Assembly: GCF_003020115.1 (NCBI RefSeq)
Contig: NZ_PYFX01000031.1
Location: 1 to 32,488, forward strand
DNA length: 32,488 nucleotides
Source of the DNA: Bradyrhizobium sp. MOS002
GTDB taxonomy: Bacteria; Pseudomonadota; Alphaproteobacteria; Rhizobiales; Xanthobacteraceae
Reading direction: 5' to 3'
The notes below the pieces were generated by a model. It made no database searches. It saw only the letters and a program-made list of their open reading frames with translations, and was not told the origin of the DNA. Both the position numbers and the translations under genes were made by a program. Positions 15,558 through 22,929 of this stretch are shown here, piece after piece. Within the stretch, counting starts at the first letter, position 1. Every line of letters begins with the position of its first letter.

Positions 15558-16296
15558 GACCGTGTCACCTGTTCGGGTGCATTGGATATGACGATCATCA
15601 TTTTCAGCTTCAAAGCTGCTAACAAGCGTTGGCTACCTTGAGGCAAATGCAGTCTTTGGCTAACAGGCCTTTGAGAACCTGAGCGGAATCCGGCAATGAC
15701 CATGGTACTTAGGTAGTGCATCATGGGCACGGCGGGCACTCCGCCGGTTTTGGATCCACCACCAGCGAACCGACCGTGAAGTTGAAAGCCTCTCATGCGT
15801 GAGTATCTATCGCTCGACCCTGCTTCAGCGGATGCTGAGCAAAGTCGACGACCTTTGCGTGAAGCGTGATCGGCAGGTGGGGCGGCAAAGGAAGGTCCGG
15901 CCTATGCCTCCGGTAAGCCGATGGAGGGGCACTCCGGCAAACCGATCATGCGATGGACAAACCTTCGGCGGTCTCCCGCGCCGTAGACTGTCGAGGAAAG
16001 CGATAACCATTGCTTCCGGGGGGCGACGCTCCCGGCTTCTTGATCTGATTGCATAGGCGATCTCGCGGCCGCCGGAGCTTTTGAAGATGAACACTTTATC
16101 GTCATCGCATTCCCTTCCTGTTCGGCTGCCGTTCTCGTTTACGTTGAAAATACAGCCTGGAATCGCGATTGCGGTTGTATGAGAGAACGCCCGGAACGCC
16201 GCTTCGGCTCCGCGGTTGGAGAGTCGCGAATAAGTAGGTAGACTGCCCCGCCGTCGGCCCCCAACACCGGCGGCGGGCTTTTTGTGAGTTGCGTGA
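15558..16296. other. Gene-poor stretch with a terminator at its end
   Basis: A minus-strand frame contains a phrase (VFIFKSSGGREIAYAIRSRS, then AMVIAFLDSLRR) that could be a small gene beginning with a GTG near 16090, but I recognise no family and the rest looks random. Otherwise only the hairpin at 16247-16283 stands out. Confidence 0.35.
16247..16283 (+). terminator. Rho-independent terminator-like hairpin just before the ligase gene
   Basis: CCCGCCGTCGG and CCGGCGGCGGG form an 11-bp stem with one G-T wobble around a 9-base loop, followed by C and TTTTT. It points in the same direction as the ligase and ends only 13 bases before its GTG start. Confidence 0.6.
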
Positions 16297-17232
16297 GTGG
16301 CAAAGCGTACCAAGGCACCGGCCAAGAAGCCGCGAGCTTCGATGCCGGGCTTTATCAGCCCCCAGCTTGCGACCCTGAAGCTCAAAGCTCCTTCGGGGGC
16401 TCAGTGGATTCATGAAGTCAAATACGACGGCTACCGCATCCAGCTCCACATCGACGGCGACAGCCGGAAGGCCTTCACCAGGAACGGCCATAACTGGGTC
16501 GACAAGTTCTCGGTCATTGCAGGCGCTTTCGACATCGAAGGTCAAGCCATTGTCGATGGTGAGGTGGTCGTCATCCACGAAGAGCGCACCAACTTCTCCG
16601 AACTTCAGGCGGACCTCGGCAGAGGCGACCAGGACCGCCTCGTTTTCTTTGCCTTCGATCTCCTGTGGCTGGACGGCGTAGACCTTCGCAAACATGCGCA
16701 GCTTGCCCGTAAGGAGTTGCTGAAGCAGCTGATAGATGAGAGCCGGCTCGAAGCCCCCATCTTCTACAGCGAGCACCATGAGGGCGACGGACAGGCGTTG
16801 TTTGAGGCGGCCAGCAAGTTGAACTACGAGGGCATCGTCTCTAAGCGGGTTGATGCTCCTTACCGGTCGGACCGGGTCGAGGCTTGGCAGAAGATCAAGA
16901 CAGTGCAGCGCGAGAAATTCCCCGTCGTTGGTTTCGTCAAGGACCCTTCCGGCGTCGCCGCCCTCTACCTCGGCAAGTAGGAAGGGAAAGAGCTGCGCTA
17001 CATGGGCAAAGTCGGGACCGGCTGGAGCCGAACGAAGTCGGCGGAGATCCGCAAGGCTCTCGATACCGTCGTCAGCCCGAAGCAGAAGCTCACCAAGCCC
17101 GTCAAGAAACCGAAGGCGACCTGGGTCGAGCCAAAGTTCTACGCCGACATCGAATACCGGGACATCACCTCCGAAGGCCTGCTACGGGCCAGCTCATTCA
17201 AGGGGCTTAGCAAAGGAACGCGTCGTTCCTGA
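16297..17232 (+). pseudogene. Stand-alone LigD-type ATP-dependent DNA ligase interrupted by TAG
   Basis: This is the ligase module of the bacterial NHEJ/LigD family, about 311 codons. The nucleotidyltransferase domain is complete: motif I EVKYDGYR with the AMP-accepting Lys42, the LVFFAFDLLWLDG strand, motif IV NYEGIVSKR, and motif V WQKIK. Then a TAG at 16978-16980 (codon 228) cuts the OB-fold. The same frame continues as EGKELRYMGKVGTGWSRTKS, AEIRKALDTVV, ATWVEPKFYADIEYRDITSE and GLLRASSFKGL up to TGA at 17230. LigD proteins often read YLGKQEGK here, so a single CAG-to-TAG change explains it. The 227-residue product keeps the adenylation site but lacks the OB domain, so end joining should be impaired unless the stop is read through. 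There is no Ku gene in the window. Confidence 0.88.
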
Positions 17233-17266
17233 CGGCGTTTTCTCCACCAGTGAGTGGAGTACCGGC

Positions 17267-17458
17267 ATGCCGGATCGCGTAACCCGAGCGGTAAAAGAAG
17301 CCCAGGCCATCCTGGCTCGCTATGTCGAGCCTGGGCCGAGGGACGCCGAAAACACGATCAATGACCTGCTGGCCGTTCTCGATGATGAGCGGCTCGTACA
17401 GGCGATGGAGGAGGAAGATGAGCGCCAGTCTCACCAAACGGGACCAGCGCGACCGTAG
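17267..17458 (+). CDS. Small conserved hypothetical protein (63 aa)
   Basis: From the ATG at 17267 it reads MPDRVTRAVKEAQAILARYV, then DAENTINDLLAVLDDERLVQ and AMEEEDERQ. It is helical and acidic, with the pattern of a small rhizobial family of unknown function. It begins 34 bases after the ligase frame ends and overlaps the DUF3606 gene by 41 bases, so the two are likely coupled. Confidence 0.65.
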   Translation: MPDRVTRAVKEAQAILARYVEPGPRDAENTINDLLAVLDDERLVQAMEEEDERQSHQTGPARP

Positions 17459-17594
17459 CAAGATCAACATGCATGAAGACTTCGAGGTCAAGTATTGGAC
17501 CAAGGCGCTTGGTGTCTCGAAGGACGAGCTGCAGAAGGCCGTCGACAAAGTAGGCAATTCGGCCGCCGCCGTTCGCAAACAACTGGCGGTGTAA
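17418..17594 (+). CDS. DUF3606 protein (58 aa)
   Basis: The product reads MSASLTKRDQRDRSKINMHE, then DFEVKYWTKALGVSKDELQK and AVDKVGNSAAAVRKQL. This is a full DUF3606 domain (PF12244): D-R-x-x-I-N, then E-V-x-Y-W-T-K-x-x-G-V-x-x-x-x-L, then A-V-x-x-V-G-N-S-A. Function is not established. The ATG at 17418 follows GGAGGAGGAAG. It is followed directly by the terminator at 17600-17648. Confidence 0.88.
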   Translation: MSASLTKRDQRDRSKINMHEDFEVKYWTKALGVSKDELQKAVDKVGNSAAAVRKQLAV

Positions 17595-17599
17595 CCGAG

Positions 17600-17648
17600 G
17601 CGCGCGGTATGCTTGCGATCTTTGGAGCAAGGCCCGCGCGCTTTTTTT
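17600..17648 (+). terminator. Rho-independent terminator after DUF3606
   Basis: GCGCGCGG and CCGCGCGC form an 8-bp stem; the loop carries an inner CTTGC/GCAAG stem. Seven Ts follow. It ends the ligase-region transcript, and its last T lies only six bases before the next ATG. Confidence 0.7.
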
Positions 17649-17654
17649 CATGCC

Positions 17655-17864
17655 ATGATCAATCCCAATTGTCCCATCTGCTTCGGCATCGGCTTTGTTT
17701 GCGAGAACCACCCAGACCGGGCCTGGAGCGAAGAGCTTGGCTGTCAATGTGGTGCCGGTGATCCGTGCGCCTGCAACAGGTCGCCGGACATCGACGCGGG
17801 AATCGAAGAGCCGGACGCCAGCCATATCATTGCGGACACAAACGGAAAAAAGGAACGCCACTAA
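17655..17864 (+). CDS. Small cysteine-rich protein (69 aa)
   Basis: Reads MINPNCPICFGIGFVCENHP, then AWSEELGCQCGAGDPCACNR. Seven cysteines (CPIC, then C, then CQC, then CAC) suggest a small metal-binding knuckle. This W-V/F-C-E-N-H-P then GCxCGAGxPCxCN pattern recurs in Bradyrhizobium as a small protein of unknown function. No ribosome binding site lies before this ATG: the preceding terminator ends six bases upstream. A TTG at 17613 in the same frame lies inside the terminator hairpin. How it is translated is unclear. Confidence 0.7.
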   Translation: MINPNCPICFGIGFVCENHPDRAWSEELGCQCGAGDPCACNRSPDIDAGIEEPDASHIIADTNGKKERH

Positions 17865-18737
17865 GCGCGGTGAGGTTGTGAAGCGACCTTGTACGGTGCT
17901 TCATCATTACTGACTGCCTGCGAGCGTGCGCCTCGGCTCCTCGTCTTCGTCAGTATCACAGGCATCGCTTGGATGGATCGGCTCGACCACGGAGTTATCG
18001 TGAGCACACTGGAGACGTGATGCGGCCCCACCGTCTTAGCGGTCCAACGTTTGTCTGCGTCTTCGTTCAGCAGACGGTTGAGTTCACCACAATAGAACTG
18101 ACTCCAGTTTGCTTTCAACCTGGCGAGGCATTCGAGGTCACGGTCCGTGAAGAATGACATAGCGATGGAAAGCCTAGCTGAGATTGCGGTGAGCGAGGTG
18201 CCCGACACAAGGAGGGGACGGGCCGCTTGTCCGTTGGCGGATAGGACAGCCGCTTCGCCGTACAGTCGCTTGACGCAGATCAAGGTCGTTAGCGCCGGAC
18301 CTGCGAGCAGTCTTTGCACCGCATGTACGGCTCCAGTTCATGGATCGGCGTTGTCTTCGGTCGTCGCACGATGTCCAGGGCAACAGTCTGGTTGGTGCGC
18401 GTCGCCCAGCGTAGGCGATGGCTGCGCCGGACCTTGGAGCCAGGCTTGCCCATGTTCCGTGCCTCACATACCAAGCGATCCGCTTTCTTCCGGACTTCTG
18501 TTGGGCGTTCTGCGGCAGTCCAAATCCATGCGCCGCAGATAGCTTCCCGTGACTGCCCATCGCTTATTAAAGCTGGTCGCAGAGTTTGGCGCAAATGGCC
18601 CTATGGCTGGTAGTCCAGCGTCGCTGGAGCCACGGCAGATTGTGGCTGTGGATAGTCACCTATGGGGCAGCGGTGCCATTTCCAAGTCGCCGCTTGTATG
18701 GATATGCAACTACAACCTTTTATCGTCGGGAGCTACC
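17865..18737. other. Gene-poor stretch between the ligase region and the TPR-PIN locus
   Basis: Many overlapping frames, none with a full domain. A decayed minus-strand gene is suspected at 18289-18594 and listed separately. This may be the left junction of a horizontally acquired segment, but I found no direct repeat or tRNA to prove it. Confidence 0.4.
18289..18594 (-). pseudogene. Decayed small zinc-ribbon-like gene (suspected)
   Basis: The frame ends ...TVALDIVRRPKTTPIHELEP, YMRCKDCSQVRR. The phrase IHELEPYMRCKDC resembles the second half of small zinc-ribbon proteins that recur in Bradyrhizobium. The first half and the other cysteine pair are not recognisable, so it looks decayed. Confidence 0.3.
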
Positions 18738-19199
18738 ATGGACGTTGCTTTGCTTATGACCGCCCTGCACGCGGGAGCTACGATAGTCGGCACTGAAGTG
18801 GTTAAGGAAATCACCAAGGACGCGTACAAGTCCTTGAAAAGTGGAGTAGCGCGATTGTTTGGCGCGCGAGCTTCTACCGCCTTAGATCGCCTGGAAAGCT
18901 CGCCGGCTGACGAAGCTGCGGCGAACGCGGTGAAAGGCATTGTTGGGTCCGCAACCGACGAAGAGCTTCAGGGGCTGAAAGATCAAATCAATGCACTGTT
19001 AGCTGCCCTAAAGTCCGACGAGCAAGCCCAGCAGTTGATCCTCTCAATTGCAAAGATAAAGGTCGACGTCGAGGCTGGAGGAAACGTAATTCTTGAGGAT
19101 ATCCACGGTGCGCGCGACATCGACGTCAAGGCGAAGGCGGGCGACGACTTCGTAATGAAGAACATCGCTATGCATTCCGGTGATTCCCGGGGAAACTGA
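18738..19199 (+). CDS. Small upstream partner of the TPR-PIN protein (153 aa); ends at a slippery site
   Basis: The ATG at 18738 follows CGGGAG. Residues 1-45 are a hydrophobic-then-basic helical region (MDVALLMTALHAGATIVGTE, then ITKDAYKSLKSGVARLFGAR). This pattern occurs at the N-terminus of many bacterial conflict proteins, though I name no family. The middle (about 46-112) is helical and acidic. The last 40 residues become repeat-like and beta-prone (VDVEAGGNVILEDIHGARDI, then AGDDFVMKNIAMHSGDSRGN). The gene ends in CGG GGA AAC TGA, which contains a -1 slippery heptamer. The following large ORF continues the same type of glycine-rich beta repeat in the -1 frame. The short product may be one of two products of the locus. 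Confidence 0.75.
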   Translation: MDVALLMTALHAGATIVGTEVVKEITKDAYKSLKSGVARLFGARASTALDRLESSPADEAAANAVKGIVGSATDEELQGLKDQINALLAALKSDEQAQQLILSIAKIKVDVEAGGNVILEDIHGARDIDVKAKAGDDFVMKNIAMHSGDSRGN

Positions 19200-19233
19200 G
19201 AGGCGCATCGGTCGATTCGCCGCCCGATGCGCC
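19190..19233 (+). promoter_or_regulatory. Candidate programmed -1 ribosomal frameshift signal
   Basis: G_GGA_AAC at 19190-19196 is in the right phase (zero-frame codons GGA AAC) and is directly followed by the TGA of the small ORF. Five bases later comes a perfect 10-bp stem, GGCGCATCGG (19202-19211) with CCGATGCGCC (19224-19233), loop of 12. After a -1 slip the next codon is CTG at 19196, in the frame of the large ORF. Heptamer type, phase, spacer and stem all fit known -1 sites. Confidence 0.72.
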
Positions 19234-22200
19234 CGCTAAAATCGAAGACCTCCTTCCGGATCGCGGAGGGGAGAGTTTCAATGTCGCAGCAGACATTATC
19301 GCAGGCGGGAGCGTGCTCATCGCTCAACACGTCAGCATTAGCGTAGCTGGCGACCGCGCCTTCAGACATGAACCGCTGCTCGCCCGGATTCATGACGAAG
19401 CTGCAATTGAATCTCCGAACGATAAGGACCAGGTAGCCGAAAGGTTTCCCGGTCAAGACTCCCTGGAAAAAACGCTCAATGATCAAGTCGATCAAATGCG
19501 CGATCAAATCGTCGCAGGAGATGCTCCAACCGCTCTCAGGTTGCTGCAAACTCTCCTGCGGGGCCTACCTGGCTCGACGACTGCGAAGGTTATCTTTCGG
19601 ATTAAATCCAACATTGGCTATGGCCATCTTCAACTGGGAGATGATGCCGAGGCCGCGCGGTGGTTTGAAGACGCGTACGCCGCTGCTCCAAACGAACCCA
19701 AGGCAATCGCAAATAAGGCCATAGCGCTTATAATCTCTGATCAACCGAAGGCGGCATACGAATTTGCCAAAAACGCCCTCGCAATCGACCCGGAAAATGA
19801 ATTCGTCGCCGCACGACTGCTTGGCGCGGCCGCACAAATTCCTGATGAGGAGGATCCGTTCGACCTTGTCCCTATCGCCCTTCGTGAACGTGAAGAAGTC
19901 GTTGTTGCCCGGACGGCTTTCCTGAGGCAGCGTGAAAGCCGGCCCGACTGGTGGCGGCATGCGCGCAGCGCAGTTAAGCAGTTTCCGAATAACGATCGGC
20001 TAAAGCTGCTGCACGCCGAATCCGCCTTGGATGAGGCGACCTCAACCGGAGCATTTCAAGCACCGACAGCGGAGGTTGATAGCGAGTTACTGGGCAGACT
20101 TACCGATGCTGGCGCATTCTTCGAGGAAAGATGGTCAGAGATCGGGAAGAGTGCCACGCCGGATAGGCCGGAAGCGATTCAAATCCTCAACTTGGCAATG
20201 ATAACCTATTTATTGCTCGGACAACGAGATAAGTCATTTCGCTTCGCTGAACTCTTGGCTGACCGTACGTTGGACACGGAAATTCTGCTCAATGTGGCGC
20301 AAGTCGCACGAGCCGCGCAAAGGGATGATGTGGCCCTTCGGGCGCTAGATCGGATGGGTGACTCTTCACGCGGCGATTTTATTCGCGGTATGATCCATTT
20401 AGATCGGAACGATTGGGCAGAGGCATCCAAGCTCTTTACAAGCTCCGAAATACCGCCCTCCGAAGCCACGGTAGCCCGCACAGTTATCGCTCTAGCTCCT
20501 CTGCAAGCAGGAACCAAACCGGTTGATGATAAAGCGTTTGACTCCGCGCGCACTAATGCTGGCAGCGATCCTCGCGCGCTTGTTATCCTCGCACGCGTAG
20601 CGGCCGCGCGTGGCGCTCCGGATGTCGCGGACGACGCGTTCATGTCGGCCAAGGCAGCGCTTTCTCCGTCAAGCACTTTATCTGAGCGCAGCATGGTTGC
20701 GGCACTAGCGGCCGATAGGGCGGATGAACACTCGGTTATTGACGTACTAGATGGTCACTTGCCAGAAAATCTTCCGAGTCGGGACTTGCTTCTGCTGGCG
20801 GAATCACACGCTAAAGAGCACCCAAAACGTGAACGCAACGTCGGATTCTTCACGAGACTGCACCGCGACATTCGGCAGCGTCCTGAGATCGCCCGCTGCC
20901 ATGCGAGCGTGTTACTAGATGTGGGAGAAACGCGCGACGCGGAACAAATCTTAAGGCCACTGGTAAAGCAGCGTACAAACGACGTGTACGCGATCCTTCG
21001 ACATATCGAGGCTCTGCGCCGTCTTAACCGGGAGAGCGAATCGACAGCCACTGTGCTTGCAGTGGACGAAAATGCCCTCGTCGGCCCGGCAGAGTACTTA
21101 ATGGGGTTTGCACATGCTTTACGGCAAGCAGGAAATGCCGAGCGAGCGTTGGCGTTTGCATTTGGGGTCGTAAGGCGCAACGCGGACAATCCGCAAGTAT
21201 CTCTTGGATATGTCTCGCTTCTACTCGGTGACAACGAGCGTATCGGCCCAGAGCCAACCGTCGCAGAGCCTGGATCGTGGGTACGTTTGACAAAAAATGG
21301 CGAGGCTGACGCATTCGTTATCGAACAAGGCAACGCATTCCTAGGCATCGAGTTTGTACCACCGCAGCTTGAACGCGCTAAGCGAGTTTTGGGCATGAGC
21401 GTCGGCCAGACATTGCAGGTCGACAAAGGAATGTTTCCGTCCGAAACATGGACGTTGGCTGAGGTCAAAAATAAGCATATCCATTTGCTTCACGTCATCA
21501 TGAACGAGTTCGAGAAACGCTATCCTGGCGCAAATGGCCTTTGGCGCGTTGACGTAAAAGAGAAGGATATTCAGCCCCTCCTGGATTTTGTCCGAAGGAA
21601 GGCGGAAGCCGACCGAGACGTTGCAACCAACTATATCGAGAAAGCACTTCCTCTTTCATTCGTCGCGCGAATGCTTGGAAGCGAGCCAGCGGGTTTCGCT
21701 CAGTTTATTCGCAGCCTCGATGCCGATATTGTTGCTTGTGTTGGTGCCGAGGCGGAACGCCAAGACGCGTTCAAGTTGGCCGCCGAGGCGCGAGGAAACG
21801 GCGTCGTTCTGGACGAATACACGGCTTGGGTCGCGGCCGAAATTGACGCCCTTGAAATTCTCAAATTGTGGTTCGGGCAGTTGGTGGTGCCCACATCGAC
21901 GATTGCATCCATTGACAAGCTGATTAGCAGAGAGAACGAAGGCCTCGGGCGGAACTCGATGAACGTCGCTTGGCGGGACGGGCATTTTCATCGCACCGAA
22001 TCGACCGACGAAATTATTCACCGGCAAGTTTCGGCCCTACAGAAACTCAAGAACGACATCCTTGCGCATTGTCACGTTGAACGGCCGCTCATTCCAGACG
22101 ATCTTCCCGAGTTCGCGCTTCGTATTGTGGAGGATTTCGGAAGTCGACTCCTTGATCCAATATTGTTGGCGAAGACCCAAAAGACCGCGTTGCTAAGCGA

Positions 22201-22780
22201 CGATTTTCGGTATCGGCAAGTCGCTGAACTAGTGAACGGCACAAAGGGGCTTTGGTTACAGGCAGTGCTCGCGTGCGCTCTTTCGGCGGGATTGATCGAT
22301 TTATCGACGGCGACAGCGAAATATGTCCAATTGGCTGCAAGACGCCACTCGCATATGAACGTGAATGCCGAGATTTTGCGCGCGGCACTTGATTCCGACA
22401 CGGACGGCTCTCTGGCTGAGTTCAGCGTCCTGACAAATTTCATCGGATCAAAAACAGCAGATATGCCGTCCCATCTAAGCGTCACGGTAAAATTCTTGAA
22501 TAAGCTTTGGGATGAACGTAAAGGCGACCTGAAATGCCAGAAAGCCACCAGCATCATTGTAGAAAAGCTAATTCGATTCAGGAAAACAGATTGGGGCATT
22601 TGGCTTTCGGGTTTGCTTTTCGGAAGCACGCCGCTCACGAACTATTTGGTATCTTGGTCGACTGGCCATTTCCTGCCTAATGCGCCGATCGAAGATGGCT
22701 ACGAACTCTGGGAAATCCATTTTGCTAGGTTTCGACGGATTCGGCGGTTTCGTTACGGCGCAACCAGCTTCCGTTCTTGA
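19196..22780 (+). CDS. TPR - GreAB-C-like - PIN-domain protein, likely conflict-system effector
   Basis: Given here from the slip site (1194 codons); the first conventional start in frame is GTG 19313 (1155 aa). Numbering from that GTG: residues about 60-640 are TPR-type helical repeats (NIGYGHLQLGDDAEAARWFE, then EPKAIANKAIALIISDQPKA and AYEFAKNALAIDPENEF). About 645-735 resembles the C-terminal fold of GreA/GreB elongation factors (GSWVRLTKNGEADAFVIEQ, then MSVGQTLQVDK). About 820-1000 looks like a PIN nuclease, with Asp834 in VLDEYTAWVAAEID and Asp963 in LLSDDFRYRQVA as likely metal ligands. I recall this combination from descriptions of TPR-GreAB-C-PIN conflict systems, where the PIN domain would cut RNA; not checked. 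If frameshifting occurs, the full protein is about 1347 residues. The final 20 residues (basic, RFRRIRRFRYGATSF) may be altered. Confidence 0.8.
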   Translation: MRGASVDSPPDAPAKIEDLLPDRGGESFNVAADIIAGGSVLIAQHVSISVAGDRAFRHEPLLARIHDEAAIESPNDKDQVAERFPGQDSLEKTLNDQVDQMRDQIVAGDAPTALRLLQTLLRGLPGSTTAKVIFRIKSNIGYGHLQLGDDAEAARWFEDAYAAAPNEPKAIANKAIALIISDQPKAAYEFAKNALAIDPENEFVAARLLGAAAQIPDEEDPFDLVPIALREREEVVVARTAFLRQRESRPDWWRHARSAVKQFPNNDRLKLLHAESALDEATSTGAFQAPTAEVDSELLGRLTDAGAFFEERWSEIGKSATPDRPEAIQILNLAMITYLLLGQRDKSFRFAELLADRTLDTEILLNVAQVARAAQRDDVALRALDRMGDSSRGDFIRGMIHLDRNDWAEASKLFTSSEIPPSEATVARTVIALAPLQAGTKPVDDKAFDSARTNAGSDPRALVILARVAAARGAPDVADDAFMSAKAALSPSSTLSERSMVAALAADRADEHSVIDVLDGHLPENLPSRDLLLLAESHAKEHPKRERNVGFFTRLHRDIRQRPEIARCHASVLLDVGETRDAEQILRPLVKQRTNDVYAILRHIEALRRLNRESESTATVLAVDENALVGPAEYLMGFAHALRQAGNAERALAFAFGVVRRNADNPQVSLGYVSLLLGDNERIGPEPTVAEPGSWVRLTKNGEADAFVIEQGNAFLGIEFVPPQLERAKRVLGMSVGQTLQVDKGMFPSETWTLAEVKNKHIHLLHVIMNEFEKRYPGANGLWRVDVKEKDIQPLLDFVRRKAEADRDVATNYIEKALPLSFVARMLGSEPAGFAQFIRSLDADIVACVGAEAERQDAFKLAAEARGNGVVLDEYTAWVAAEIDALEILKLWFGQLVVPTSTIASIDKLISRENEGLGRNSMNVAWRDGHFHRTESTDEIIHRQVSALQKLKNDILAHCHVERPLIPDDLPEFALRIVEDFGSRLLDPILLAKTQKTALLSDDFRYRQVAELVNGTKGLWLQAVLACALSAGLIDLSTATAKYVQLAARRHSHMNVNAEILRAALDSDTDGSLAEFSVLTNFIGSKTADMPSHLSVTVKFLNKLWDERKGDLKCQKATSIIVEKLIRFRKTDWGIWLSGLLFGSTPLTNYLVSWSTGHFLPNAPIEDGYELWEIHFARFRRIRRFRYGATSFRS

Positions 22781-22929
22781 CGCGCATCACGACACGGATC
22801 GCGACACAAATGTGAACCCATCAGCCGCTCGCCTTTGGTTTGTCTCGGCTTTTCAGGGCGGTTGACTCCCTGCGCAAGGGAAAGAGGCCCGCGAGAGTGA
22901 CCGGGCTCGGAGTCGGTCCACCTAAGCAA

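Noticed and set aside
16102..16779. 225-codon minus-strand frame
   Set aside because: It is a mirror of the ligase adenylation domain, with no ribosome binding site or domain.
19313..22780. GTG 19313 as the only start of the large protein
   Set aside because: Not excluded, but the frame upstream to the slip site already reads like protein and the beta-type repeat would be cut; I keep it as the alternative start.
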